Assembly: GCF_014651055.1 (NCBI RefSeq)
Contig: NZ_BMWD01000021.1
Span: 109,144-173,143 of the forward strand
DNA: 64,000 nucleotides
DNA from: Streptomyces fructofermentans
GTDB lineage: Bacteria > Actinomycetota > Actinomycetes > Streptomycetales > Streptomycetaceae
Direction: 5' to 3'
Under the pieces are notes generated by a model that saw nothing but the letters and a program-made list of their open reading frames with translations, had not been told where the DNA came from and did no database searches. The translations under genes and the position numbers were made by a program. Every line of letters begins with the position of its first letter. Within the stretch, counting starts at the first letter, position 1. This document shows, piece after piece, positions 49,374 through 57,583 of the stretch.

Positions 49374-49856
49374 TCAGCGGCCCCGGAAGAAGTCGGTGAG
49401 CAGCCGGGCGCACTCCTCGTCGAGGACGCCGGCGATCACTTCGGGCCGGTGGTTGAGGCGCCGGTCGCGCACGACGTCCCACACGGAACCCGCGGCGCCG
49501 GCCTTGTCGTCGCGGGCGCCGTAGACGACCCGGTCCACCCGGGACTGCACGAGGGCGCCCGCGCACATGGTGCAGGGTTCCAGCGTCACGACGAGCGTGC
49601 AGCCGGTGAGCCGCCACGCGCCGAGCCGCGCGGCAGCCCTGCGGAGCGCGAGCACCTCGGCGTGGGCGGTCGGATCACCGGCCGCCTCACGTTCGTTGTG
49701 CCCGGCGGCGAGCACCGTCGAGCCGTCCGGGGACAGCACGACGGCGCCCACGGGGACGTCCCCGCCCCGGACGGCCAGCTCGGCCTCGTCCAGGGCCAGG
49801 CGCATCGCCGCCCGCCAGGGGTCACGTACGGGATCGTGTCCGTTCCGGTCGTCCAC
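49374..49856 (-). CDS. tadA: tRNA adenosine(34) deaminase
   Basis: A 160-residue zinc-dependent deaminase that converts A34 to inosine in tRNA-Arg(ACG), allowing reading of CGU, CGC and CGA. The catalytic motif is TAHAEVLAL (zinc ligand His65, proton shuttle Glu67) and the second zinc motif is EPCTMCAGA (Cys95, Cys98). RVVYGARDDKAGA is the family substrate-binding block. The substrate tRNA is encoded at 23.9 kb. The gene lies 5 bp downstream of the acidic partner gene, so both share one transcript. It ends 68 bp from tRNA-Ser(CGA). Confidence 0.95.
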   Translation of the reverse strand: MDDRNGHDPVRDPWRAAMRLALDEAELAVRGGDVPVGAVVLSPDGSTVLAAGHNEREAAGDPTAHAEVLALRRAAARLGAWRLTGCTLVVTLEPCTMCAGALVQSRVDRVVYGARDDKAGAAGSVWDVVRDRRLNHRPEVIAGVLDEECARLLTDFFRGR

Positions 49857-49861
49857 AGGGC

Positions 49862-50404
49862 TCAGCGGACGGTCTCCAGGACGTCGGCCGCCCCGAGGAC
49901 CTCGGCGATCTCGCCGAGTGCGTCGGTGCTGTCCAGGGCCAGCAGCCCCTTCACGTCCACGCCGAGGTCGGCGAGGACCTCGCGGTCCCCGATGGGTCCT
50001 GACGGCACGGTCTCCCCCTTGGCGACGGGGGCCTCCTCTTCGTCGGCCTCGTCCTCGTCGGGTTCACCGTCCTCGGTGCCGTCGAGGTCGAGGGAGTCCA
50101 GATCGGCGACGTCGTCGTCGGGATCCCTTCCGAGCAGTTCGTCCGTGAGCAGGATCTCGCCGTACGAACTGCGGGCAGCGGCTGCGGCGTCCGAGACGTA
50201 GATACGAGGGTCCTCCTCGCCGTCCACGCGGACGACGCCGAACCACGCGTCCTCCTGCTCGATGAGAACGAGCACCGTGTCGTCGTCCACCGAGGCCTCA
50301 CGGGCCAGGTCGGTCAGATCCGACAGGGTCTCCACATCGTCGAGCTCTGTGTCGCTCGCTTCCCACCCGTCTTCGGTGCGCGCGAGCAGTGCGGCGAAGT
50401 ACAC
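49862..50404 (-). CDS. tRNA adenosine deaminase-associated protein
   Basis: A 180-residue strongly acidic protein. The N-terminal ~85 residues look folded (MYFAALLARTEDGWEASDTEL, DDDTVLVLIEQEDAWFGVVRVDG). A middle stretch is almost entirely Asp/Glu (DPDDDVADLDSLDLDG, DEDEADEEEAP). A short conserved C-terminus reads DREVLADLGVDVKGLLAL. In actinobacteria this family regularly lies directly upstream of tadA, hence the name. Its biochemical role is not known to me; the acidic tract might mimic RNA. It is the first gene of the two-gene operon. Confidence 0.88.
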   Translation of the reverse strand: MYFAALLARTEDGWEASDTELDDVETLSDLTDLAREASVDDDTVLVLIEQEDAWFGVVRVDGEEDPRIYVSDAAAAARSSYGEILLTDELLGRDPDDDVADLDSLDLDGTEDGEPDEDEADEEEAPVAKGETVPSGPIGDREVLADLGVDVKGLLALDSTDALGEIAEVLGAADVLETVR

Positions 50405-50746
50405 CGTGACTCTCCCACTGGTCCTAGGCGTGCCGGTTGGGGGTCCCCCCGGCGGAGGTCGTGGACGGGGAGTGCGTACACCGAGCCCCGCCCACTCGGA
50501 ATCGTGGCAGAAACGGAGCGCTCAGGAGAGGTCTTCGGCTCGCTGTGTCCCGGTCGCGTCCCCGCGTCCCGCACAGACGGCACCCGCCGGGTGCCGCCGC
50601 ATGGCCTCGCCCGGGTGCCCAGCACCCGCCGACAGCGGGATCGTACGCCGCCGGGGTGTCCGCCCCGAACACGGCGGTCCGGGTTCCGCACGGACAGGGC
50701 GGCCGGGCGTGGCGCGCGGCGGGCGCAGCCACCCGCGTGGACGCGG
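50405..50746. other. Non-coding gap upstream of the tadA operon
   Basis: No supported gene. It contains a GGGGGTCCCCCC dyad near 50439-50450, likely near the operon promoter, and a CGGCACCC/GGGTGCCG hairpin at 50578-50596. Confidence 0.55.
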
Positions 50747-51043
50747 CTACCAGCGGAAGGTGCGCATGCGCATGGCGTGGCGCAGCCGGGCGGCCTTCGC
50801 CCGCCGGGGCTGGACCCGGTCGCGCAGCTCGCGCGCCTCGGTGAGGTCCCGCAGGAACTGGGCCCGGCGCCTGCGGCGCTCCGCCTCGCTCTCCGGGCTC
50901 TCGGGGATTCCGGGGCTTCCCGGGACCCCGGGGCCCGCCGGGCGCTCGGGGCCCCTCGGGGCCGCCCGGTCCTGCTCGCCCGGGCCGCTCGGAACTCCCG
51001 GGCCCTTCGGGTTCTTCCGGTTCCGCTGTGCCGGGTCCGGCAT
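50747..51043 (-). CDS. Small basic protein with Gly-Pro-rich N-terminus
   Basis: A 98-residue protein of unknown function. Residues ~10-50 are Gly/Pro-rich with short repeats (GPGVPSGPGEQD, GPGVPGSPGIPESPES). The last ~45 residues form a charged, probably helical domain (ERRRRRAQFLRDLTEARELRDRVQPRRAKAARLRHAMRMRTFRW), the part that I expect to be conserved. It may bind nucleic acid given its strong positive charge. Start ATG at 51043. The frame is open further upstream without protein-like features. It diverges from upp. Confidence 0.65.
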   Translation of the reverse strand: MPDPAQRNRKNPKGPGVPSGPGEQDRAAPRGPERPAGPGVPGSPGIPESPESEAERRRRRAQFLRDLTEARELRDRVQPRRAKAARLRHAMRMRTFRW

Positions 51044-51453
51044 CGGCAACACCCCCAGTCGGTCCCTCCCACTTTCCCTCCGACGGGCGGTTTGATGCCA
51101 GTGGTGGTTTGCGGGACGCAAGCGACGCGACAGCCGGGGCCGGGACGGGCCGGCGACGCGCCCGGGGACCCCGCGGCGCCGGAGGCGCGCCGCCGCCCGA
51201 CGGAAAGCGGAACCCGGACGGGGGAAGCGGGCCCCGCGAGGGGGTGGGACGCGGGCCCCCGCGAGGGGCGGGCCGGAGGGCCGGGACGGGTCGGACCCGC
51301 GGACGGGCCGACGGGTCGCACCCGGAGCGGGGGCGGGGCCGGCCGGCGGCCGGGGGACGGGCGCCGTCACCGACGGGCGAGGTGACTGGGTGAGGCGGCG
51401 GGTGAGGCGGCGGGCGGGGGACGGTCCGGACGGGCCCGGATACCCTTGTCGGC
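51044..51453. other. G-rich gap upstream of upp
   Basis: No supported gene. The strand bias is marked (G-rich on the plus strand), with GCGGGCCCCCGCGAGGGGCG dyads near 51230-51275 and a doubled GGGTGAGGCGGC at 51391-51414. The upp promoter should lie here. Confidence 0.55.
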
Positions 51454-52089
51454 ATGCGTCTCCACGTCGTCGACCACCCCTTGGTCGCCCATAAGCTCAC
51501 CACGCTGCGCGACCGCCGCACCGACTCCCCGACCTTCCGGCGGCTCGCCGACGAACTGGTCACCCTGCTCGCCTACGAGGCCACCAGGGACGTGCGCACC
51601 GAGCAGGTCGACATCGTGACCCCGGTGTCCCCCACCACGGGCGTAAAGCTGTCGTACCCGCGCCCCCTCGTCGTGCCGATCCTGCGGGCAGGACTCGGCA
51701 TGCTCGACGGCATGGTGCGCCTGCTGCCGACCGCCGAGGTGGGCTTCCTGGGCATGATCCGCGACGAGGAGACGCTCGAGGCGTCCACGTACGCGACCCG
51801 GATGCCGGAGGACCTGTCCGGCCGTCAGGTGTACGTCCTCGACCCGATGCTCGCCACCGGCGGCACCCTGGTCGCCGCGATCAGGGAACTGATCAAGCGC
51901 GGCGCCGACGACGTGACGGCCGTGGTGCTGCTCGCCGCCCCCGAGGGCGTCGAGGTGATGGAGCGCGACCTCGCGGGCACCCCGGTCACGGTCGTGACGG
52001 CCTCGATCGACGAGCGCCTGAACGAGCACGGCTACATCGTGCCAGGCCTGGGCGACGCCGGGGACCGGATGTACGGGACGGCCGAGTAG
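51454..52089 (+). CDS. upp: Uracil phosphoribosyltransferase
   Basis: A 211-residue pyrimidine-salvage enzyme that joins uracil and PRPP to give UMP. Diagnostic segments are MRLHVVDHPLVAHKLTTLRD, VPILRAGLGMLDGMVRLLP, the PRPP-binding loop VLDPMLATGGTLVAAI and the uracil-binding C-terminus HGYIVPGLGDAGDRMYGTAE. Length matches the family (~208-212). It is monocistronic: the LytR_C gene is convergent and the small basic protein gene is divergent. Confidence 0.97.
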   Translation: MRLHVVDHPLVAHKLTTLRDRRTDSPTFRRLADELVTLLAYEATRDVRTEQVDIVTPVSPTTGVKLSYPRPLVVPILRAGLGMLDGMVRLLPTAEVGFLGMIRDEETLEASTYATRMPEDLSGRQVYVLDPMLATGGTLVAAIRELIKRGADDVTAVVLLAAPEGVEVMERDLAGTPVTVVTASIDERLNEHGYIVPGLGDAGDRMYGTAE

Positions 52090-52141
52090 GCGTTCTCCGT
52101 ACATCCCGTCCGCGTGCGCGGGGGACGGTCCGGCGGGCGGC

Positions 52142-52795
52142 TCAGTGCCCCCGCCGGCAGCTCCCCTTGCTCGCCGAGGGCTCGGGAGCGGGTTCGGCGA
52201 GCGTGGTCAGCGCCTTCTGGGCGTCCACCGCGCTCGTCAGCTTCTTGAAGGCCGTCCCGAGGATCAGGTCGACCTCCGCCGGCTTCGTGCGGGTGTCGGT
52301 CTTCAGCTCGGCGCCGGCGAGCTGCGTGGCGAGGACGGGAAGCGCCGCCTCGGCCGCCGTCGTGGCGCCGAGCACCATCCCGGGGCCCGGGACCTTCTTG
52401 TCGTAGGCCTTCGTCGCGTTGCCCACCTCGCCGATCTTGAAGCCGCGCTTCTCCAGCTCGGCGGCGGTGTCCTTGGCGAGGCCGGCGCGCGGCGTGGCGT
52501 TGAGGACGTTCACGGTGATCTGGCCGGGCCTGGGCGGGGCCTTCACCGGCTTCGCGCGGGGGGAGGGGGAGGCCCCGCAGTCCGCCGCGGGACCCGCCGC
52601 CGTCGCCCGGTCGCCGCCACCCGTGAAGACGTCGATGAGCTGCAGTGTTCCCCAGCCGATCAGTCCCAGTGCGGCGGCGGAGGAGACGACTGCGAGCGCG
52701 ACCTTGCGGCGCCCTCGGGTTCGGCGCATCCGCGGGTACTTGTCCCCCGTGATCCGGTACTGGCCGCCCATGCCAGGGGGAGTCAGCATGCTCAT
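52142..52795 (-). CDS. LytR_C-domain membrane protein
   Basis: A 217-residue protein with a short cytoplasmic N-terminus (MSMLTPPGMGGQYRITGDKY), one membrane helix (~32-52, VALAVVSSAAALGLIGWGTL) and an extracytoplasmic LytR_C domain (~95-195, ITVNVLNATPRAGLAKDTAAELEKRGFKIGEV...LVLGTA-type). LytR_C domains accompany LCP enzymes that attach glycopolymers to peptidoglycan, but here no LCP catalytic domain is present. Role is probably accessory in the cell envelope. The ATG at 52795 and ATG at 52789 are both possible. Confidence 0.88.
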   Translation of the reverse strand: MSMLTPPGMGGQYRITGDKYPRMRRTRGRRKVALAVVSSAAALGLIGWGTLQLIDVFTGGGDRATAAGPAADCGASPSPRAKPVKAPPRPGQITVNVLNATPRAGLAKDTAAELEKRGFKIGEVGNATKAYDKKVPGPGMVLGATTAAEAALPVLATQLAGAELKTDTRTKPAEVDLILGTAFKKLTSAVDAQKALTTLAEPAPEPSASKGSCRRGH

Positions 52796-52930
52796 GGGCG
52801 CAGCGTAGTGCGCCGGGGCGGTGATTCCTACTAGATGATCATTGCACCGCGCCCAGTCCAACCCGAAAGGGCCAATCCGGGTGGTTAGGTCCCGGTGGGG
52901 AGAACCTGGCGGGCGGGGCCCGGGGCCGGG

Positions 52931-53227
52931 TCAGTCCATTTCGAGGACGCGTGCGTGCAGGACCTGCCGCTGCTGGAGTGCGGCGCGGACCGCTCGGTGC
53001 AGCCCGTCCTCCAGGTACAGGTCGCCCTGCCACTTCACGACGTGCGCGAAGAGGTCGCCGTAGAAGGTGGAGTCCTCGGCGAGCAGTGTTTCCAGGTCGA
53101 GCTGGCCCTTGGTCGTCACGAGCTGATCGAGGCGGACCGGGCGCGGCGCGACGTCCGCCCACTGCCGGGTGCTTTCCCGGCCGTGGTCGGGGTACGGCCG
53201 GCCGTTTCCGATGCGCTTGAAGATCAC
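52931..53227 (-). CDS. Conserved 98-residue VapB-like protein
   Basis: A compact protein (MIFKRIGNGRPYPDHGREST, ARPVRLDQLVTTKGQLDLETLL, FYGDLFAHVVKWQGDLYLED, GLHRAVRAALQQRQVLHARVLEMD). It is widely conserved in Streptomyces and has been labelled a VapB-family antitoxin, but no PIN-domain toxin gene is next to it. The DGLHRAVRAAL segment resembles a ParB/Srx-type fold more than a DNA-binding antitoxin. I regard its function as unknown. ATG at 53227 gives the complete conserved sequence. Confidence 0.8.
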   Translation of the reverse strand: MIFKRIGNGRPYPDHGRESTRQWADVAPRPVRLDQLVTTKGQLDLETLLAEDSTFYGDLFAHVVKWQGDLYLEDGLHRAVRAALQQRQVLHARVLEMD

Positions 53228-53559
53228 ACGGAAAGCCTACCGGTCAAGAGCTTCCGGGCGCAGCCATGGCGGCGGAGTGCGACGCTGGAAATGAGGTCGT
53301 AAACCCGGGCGAAACGGTGGTTCTCCGAGATCACCCGCCTGCGACCGGCCGCGATTCCGTGTCGGGCCGACCCCTGAAGAAGACCCGAAATGGGCAACGG
53401 CGGCCCCGTGCGCGGGGCGGTCCGGCGGCCTGACGGCCGACTCGGGGGCCGGCCGGGGCGCCGCCCTCCCCGGGGAAGCGATGGGGCGACCGTCCTGGAC
53501 GGCCGCCCCTGACGGCGCCTCCCGCCGCCGACGGGTCGGCGGCGGGTCGGAGCGGCCCG

Positions 53560-53840
53560 AGCGCTCCGACCGGGCGGGCGGGACCGACCAGCCCGGCGGA
53601 CCGACCAGCCCGGCGGGACCGGCGGGACCGGCGGGACCGAGCGGGCCGATTGGACTGAGCGGGCCGATTGGACTGGCAGGACTGAAGGGACTGACAGGAC
53701 CAGCCGGGCCGATCGGGCGACCAGACCGACGGGACGACCGGACAGACCGCACCAACCGGGGCGACGGACCGACGGACCGACGGGACGACCGGACAGACCG
53801 CACCGACCGGGGCGACGGACCGACGGGACCGGCCCGGCCG
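53560..53840. repeat. 9-bp periodic (Gly-X-Y-like) repeats and a 51-bp tandem repeat
   Basis: From ~53580 to ~53720 GGGACCGGC-like 9-bp units recur and would read as collagen-like triplets on the plus strand (GPAGPAGPSGPIGLSGPIGL). From 53724 two 51-bp copies follow (53724-53774, 53775-53825) with one difference. The whole 707-bp gap (53228-53934) shows no start signal for a gene, so I treat it as repeat DNA upstream of the ATPase gene. Confidence 0.75.
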
Positions 53841-53934
53841 GGCGGGTCGGCCGGCCCGGGACCGCCGGGAGGGGCCCGGCAGCCCGCAGCGGCCAGAAAT
53901 CAGCAACCGGTGGCGACACGGACGAGGAGCGGAC

Positions 53935-55596
53935 ATGAGCGACCCAGAGGCACCGCCCGCCGAGGCGGCCGGAGCCGCCCGCGGCACCGGCTCGGGCGTG
54001 TCCCCGGACCCGCCCGAGGAGGTGGCGAGGATCGCCGCCGGGTACGCGTTCACCGGTCCCGCGCTCGATCTGGGCGCCCTCCTGTGGGAGGGCCGGTGCC
54101 TGCCGGACGCCCAGGTGCGCATCCCGCTGCCGATGCTCAACCGGCACGGGCTGGTCGCCGGAGCCACCGGTACGGGCAAGACGAAGACGCTGCAACTCGT
54201 CGCCGAACAGCTCTCCGCGCAGGGCGTGCCGGTGTTCCTCGCCGACGTCAAGGGCGACGTCTCCGGAATCTCGGCGCCCGGCCAGGAGAACGACAGGGTG
54301 CGGTCACGGGCCGCGGAGGTACGGCAGGAGTGGACTCCGAACGGCTTCCCCTGCGAGTTCTACGCCCTGGGCGGGCTGGGGCACGGCATCCCCGTACGGG
54401 CCACGGTCACCGGCTTCGGGCCGGTCCTGCTGGCCAAGGTGCTGGAGCTCAACAGGACCCAGGAGCAGTCGCTCGCCCTGATCTTCCACTACGCGGACCA
54501 GAAGGGCCTGGAGCTGCTCGACCTGAAGGACCTGCGGGCAGTGGTCGCCTTCCTGACCTCGGACGAGGGCAGGCCCGAGCTGAAGGGGATCGGCGGGCTG
54601 TCCACCGCGACGGCCGGTGTGATCCTGCGCTCGCTGACGGCCTTCGAGGCGCAGGGGGCGAGCCCGTTCTTCGGCGAGCCGGAGTTCGACACCGGCGAGC
54701 TGCTGAGGACGGCCGGTGACGGCCGAGGTGTCGTCTCGGTGCTGGAACTGCCCGCCGTGCAGGACAAGCCGCAGCTCTTCTCCACCTTCCTCATGTGGCT
54801 GCTCGCCGACCTCTTCCACGACCTGCCGGAGGTCGGCGACGCGGACCGGCCGAAGCTGGTCTTCTTCTTCGACGAGGCGCACCTGCTGTTCAAGGACGCG
54901 TCGAAGGCGTTCCTCGACGCCATCACTCAGACGGTCCGGCTGATTCGCTCGAAGGGCGTCGGGGTCTTCTTCGTCACGCAGACCCCGAAGGACGTACCGG
55001 CCGACGTGCTCGCCCAGTTGGGCAACCGGGTGCAGCACGCGCTGCGGGCCTTCACCCCGGACGACCAGAAGGCGCTCAAGGCCACCGTGAAGACCTTCCC
55101 GGACTCCGCGTACGACCTGGAGGAGGTGCTCACCGGGCTCGGCACCGGCGAGGCCGTCGTCACGGTCCTCAGTGAGAAGGGCGCGCCGACACCGGTCGCC
55201 GCCACGCGCCTGCGGGCGCCGGAGTCCCTGATGGGGCCCGTCGACGCGGCCGCCCTCGACCGGGCGGTCGAGCAGTCGCCGCTGCACGCCCGCTACGCCG
55301 AGGCCGTCGACCGGGAGTCGGCCCACGAGAAGCTGACGGCCCGGGAGGCGGCGCGGGCGGCGCCGGAAGCGGGGGAAGCGGGGGGAGCGGCGGAAGCGGG
55401 TGAGGAGGGGGTCGAGCCCTCCGCCTCGAAGCGGTCCGGGAGCGGGGAACGGGCCCGCAAGGGCGACGACGACCGCTCGATGGTCGAACAGGTCGTCGGC
55501 AGCGCCGTGTTCAAGTCGCTCGCCCGCAGTGTGGGTACGCAGATCGGCCGCGAGATCACCCGGTCGATCTTCGGTACGGCCCGGCGGGGGCGCTGA
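53935..55596 (+). CDS. HerA-like ATPase (DUF853 family)
   Basis: A 553-residue FtsK/HerA-superfamily NTPase, probably working as a hexameric DNA pump. Walker A is VAGATGTGKTKTLQ (76-83) and Walker B is LVFFFDEAHLLF. A sensor/arginine region follows (VGVFFVTQTPKDVPADVLAQLGNRVQHALRAFTPDD). The C-terminal part has an Ala/Glu/Gly-rich stretch (~465-500) and ends in a conserved VVGSAVFKSLARSVGTQIGREITRSIFG. Partners such as NurA nuclease, used by archaeal HerA, are not nearby. ATG at 53935 follows AGGAGCGGAC, a good Shine-Dalgarno. Confidence 0.9.
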   Translation: MSDPEAPPAEAAGAARGTGSGVSPDPPEEVARIAAGYAFTGPALDLGALLWEGRCLPDAQVRIPLPMLNRHGLVAGATGTGKTKTLQLVAEQLSAQGVPVFLADVKGDVSGISAPGQENDRVRSRAAEVRQEWTPNGFPCEFYALGGLGHGIPVRATVTGFGPVLLAKVLELNRTQEQSLALIFHYADQKGLELLDLKDLRAVVAFLTSDEGRPELKGIGGLSTATAGVILRSLTAFEAQGASPFFGEPEFDTGELLRTAGDGRGVVSVLELPAVQDKPQLFSTFLMWLLADLFHDLPEVGDADRPKLVFFFDEAHLLFKDASKAFLDAITQTVRLIRSKGVGVFFVTQTPKDVPADVLAQLGNRVQHALRAFTPDDQKALKATVKTFPDSAYDLEEVLTGLGTGEAVVTVLSEKGAPTPVAATRLRAPESLMGPVDAAALDRAVEQSPLHARYAEAVDRESAHEKLTAREAARAAPEAGEAGGAAEAGEEGVEPSASKRSGSGERARKGDDDRSMVEQVVGSAVFKSLARSVGTQIGREITRSIFGTARRGR

Positions 55597-55660
55597 CCCC
55601 GCCCGCCTCCCATGGCGTTCCCTCGCGGCGGAGGCGGACGGTTCCGCCTCCGCCGGGTGC

Positions 55661-55810
55661 TCAGCCGCGTTCGGGGTCCTGCGGCGGGGCCTGTCGCTCC
55701 GGGTCCGGCTCCGGTACGCCCTGGCGGGGGTCGGGCGGCGGCTTCGGCGCGTTGCGGAGGGATTCGGCGCGTACGAGGGCGTGCAGGATCGCGTACGGGT
55801 CCTTCGTCAT
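55661..55810 (-). CDS. Candidate 49-residue Pro-rich protein
   Basis: A short ORF starting ATG at 55810 with GAGAGG about 6 nt upstream. The protein reads MTKDPYAILHALVRAESLRN followed by a Pro/Asp/Gln-rich tail with repeated DPERQAP-like units. The N-terminal half looks like a short helix. Function is unknown. It lies 58 bp downstream of the secreted-protein gene and probably shares its transcript. Confidence 0.5.
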   Translation of the reverse strand: MTKDPYAILHALVRAESLRNAPKPPPDPRQGVPEPDPERQAPPQDPERG

Positions 55811-55868
55811 GGGGTGTCCTCTCGTGCTGCTCGTGCTGCTGGGGTCGAACGGTCCGGAGCGGGGACCG

Positions 55869-56234
55869 TCAGCAGCGCAGGACCATGCAGCGCAGGGTGC
55901 GCGGGCCGGGCGCGTACGAGGACGGGGCCGGGGCCGGGCGCGAGGGTGCCCGAAACCGTGCCGGCCGGGGGACGACGGGCCGCCCGGGGTGTCCGTGCGC
56001 CAGGAGGCGGTGGCCCTGGCGGCCGGACGGGCGCGGAGCGGTGTCCGGCAGGTCGTGCGGGTGCTCCAGGCCGGACTCCGTGGAGACGGCGGCGGGCGGA
56101 GCCGTACCGGTCGTGAGGTGTCCGCCCGCGGAGGCCGCCGCGCACACCGCGCACAGCACCGCGGCGAGGGCCACGAGGAACCGTGGCCAGACGGGTCGGC
56201 GCGGAGTGCGCGGGAGCGACCGGACGGACCTCAT
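55869..56234 (-). CDS. Putative secreted small protein
   Basis: A 121-residue protein with a likely signal peptide: basic MRSVRSLPRTPRRPVWPR, then a hydrophobic FLVALAAVLCAVCAAASAGG. The mature part contains STESGLEHPHDLPDTAPRPS, is rich in Pro, His and Arg, and ends in a paired-cysteine tail (TLRCMVLRC). GGGGAGA about 9-15 nt before the ATG supports translation. I do not recognise a family. It is followed by the 49-residue ORF on the same strand. Confidence 0.55.
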   Translation of the reverse strand: MRSVRSLPRTPRRPVWPRFLVALAAVLCAVCAAASAGGHLTTGTAPPAAVSTESGLEHPHDLPDTAPRPSGRQGHRLLAHGHPGRPVVPRPARFRAPSRPAPAPSSYAPGPRTLRCMVLRC

Positions 56235-56380
56235 GCGAGGTCATCTCCCCGGCCGGTGGGCGGCCCACCGGCCGGACCGCGAGAACCGCCCTCTTGGCGT
56301 ACGCCCGACCGCCTCCGACGTGCGGCTCGCCGCGCCGCCACGGGGCCGCAGCGCTGCCCCCAGCCTGCGGCGCCGCCTCG

Positions 56381-56430
56381 GGTCCGCCGCGCCGCTCCCG
56401 GTCCGCCGCGCCTCTCCCGGTCCGCCGACC
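56381..56430. repeat. 19-bp tandem repeat in the gap before the HdeD-like gene
   Basis: GGTCCGCCGCGCCGCTCCC (56381-56399) and GGTCCGCCGCGCCTCTCCC (56400-56418) are followed by a partial third unit. The 401-bp gap 56235-56635 has no gene that I can support. Confidence 0.7.
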
Positions 56431-56635
56431 GTGCTCGGGGTCCGCCGGCTCCAGGCGGTACGGCCGCCGTTCTCCGGCCCGTCAGGGCCCCGGCCTCCGT
56501 GTCGCCGGGGTGAGGGTCCCGGCCCGGCGCCGACGGTCCGGTTCGGGTGAGGGCCCGGGCCCGCGCGCCGGCCGGGAACGGGTGCGGGGCCTCGGCGGGT
56601 TGCCGTCGCCCGTCACCGCGGGCGGACCGCTCCGC

Positions 56636-57325
56636 TCACAGCGACCTCGGTACGTACCGGGCCCGTCTGCGCAGGTACAGGGCCGTGACGATCTCCGTGA
56701 GCCCGATGACGAGCAGCCAGCAGCCGCCGACGACCGTGAGCACCGCGACGGACTCGAGGGGGGCGACGATCAGCACGATTCCCGCGAGGAGGCTGAGCAC
56801 GCCCAGCGTGATCTGCCAGCCGCGGGCGGGCACCGAGGGGTCGGACACCGCGGCCATGGTCTGGGTCACCCCGCGGAACAGCCAGCCGATGCCGATCCAC
56901 AGGGCCAGCAGCAGGATCGACCGCATCTCGCCGCGGAAGCAGAACAGGCCCAGCAGCAGCGACACCGCCCCGCTGATGAAGGCCATCACCCGCAGGGACG
57001 TCGCGGCGTGCGTGCCGAAGGCCGCGGCCAGCTGGAGCACACCGCTGACGACCAGGTAGAGCCCGAAGACGACACCGGCCGCGCGCAGGGTCGCCTCCGG
57101 CCACGCCAGGACCACGGCCCCGAGCGCGAGCGCCGCGATCCCGGCGGCCAGTACGGCCTGCCAGGCGGTGCGGGCCAGCAGGAACAGCGGGCCCTCGGGT
57201 CCGCCGAGGCCCCCGGCTCCGCCGAGCCCTCCGGGGCCCTCCGCGCGGTGCGGGTCGCGGGCTGCGTGCACCCGCCGGTCGTCGTGTTCCGGCCCCCAGG
57301 GAGCACCGCTCGGTACCTCAGCCAT
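56636..57325 (-). CDS. HdeD/DUF308 family membrane protein
   Basis: A 229-residue integral membrane protein. After a ~48-residue polar leader (Gly-rich GPGGLGGAGGLGGPEG), six hydrophobic helices follow as three hairpin pairs (AVLAAGIAALALGAVVLAWP, AAGVVFGLYLVVSGVLQLAA, VMAFISGAVSLLLGLFCF, LLLALWIGIGWLFRGV, LGVLSLLAGIVLIVAP and LTVVGGCWLLVIGLTEIVTA), ending in a basic tail. This is the DUF308 repeat of E. coli HdeD, an acid-resistance membrane protein. Role in Streptomyces is unknown. ATG at 57325. Confidence 0.88.
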   Translation of the reverse strand: MAEVPSGAPWGPEHDDRRVHAARDPHRAEGPGGLGGAGGLGGPEGPLFLLARTAWQAVLAAGIAALALGAVVLAWPEATLRAAGVVFGLYLVVSGVLQLAAAFGTHAATSLRVMAFISGAVSLLLGLFCFRGEMRSILLLALWIGIGWLFRGVTQTMAAVSDPSVPARGWQITLGVLSLLAGIVLIVAPLESVAVLTVVGGCWLLVIGLTEIVTALYLRRRARYVPRSL

Positions 57326-57583
57326 GCTCCATGCTCGGCCCGGTGCGAGGTCCCCCGCCACTTGGGACGGGCCGGCGGACGAACCAGCCCGCGACGGCCG
57401 CGAGGGTTGCGCGATGCCGGTCCGGGACCACACCCGGGCCCGGCATCGCGCAGCCCGCGCCGACCGGTCCCGCCAGGTTGCGCCAGGTCCCACGCGGGCC
57501 CGCGGGCTTCCGTCCGGACTCCGCGGGCGGGCTCGGTTCGGGGCCGGAGGGCTCCTCGGGCCCCGGTCACCCAGGCCGATGGA

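Noticed and set aside
52931..53227. Toxin-antitoxin system based on the VapB-like protein
   Set aside because: No PIN-domain or other toxin gene lies on either side, and the sequence lacks a clear DNA-binding fold. It was listed only as a conserved protein.
53237..53803. Minus-strand Pro/Ser/Gly frame in the repeat gap
   Set aside because: It has no start signal and arises from the same 9-bp repeats. It overlaps the start of the neighbouring small gene's upstream region.
53481..54719. A plus-strand frame with collagen-like Gly-X-Y triplets running into the HerA-like gene
   Set aside because: It has no Shine-Dalgarno at a plausible start, and its second half overlaps a well-supported ATPase gene in another frame. 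The triplets follow from 9-bp DNA repeats. Kept as a finding, not as a gene.
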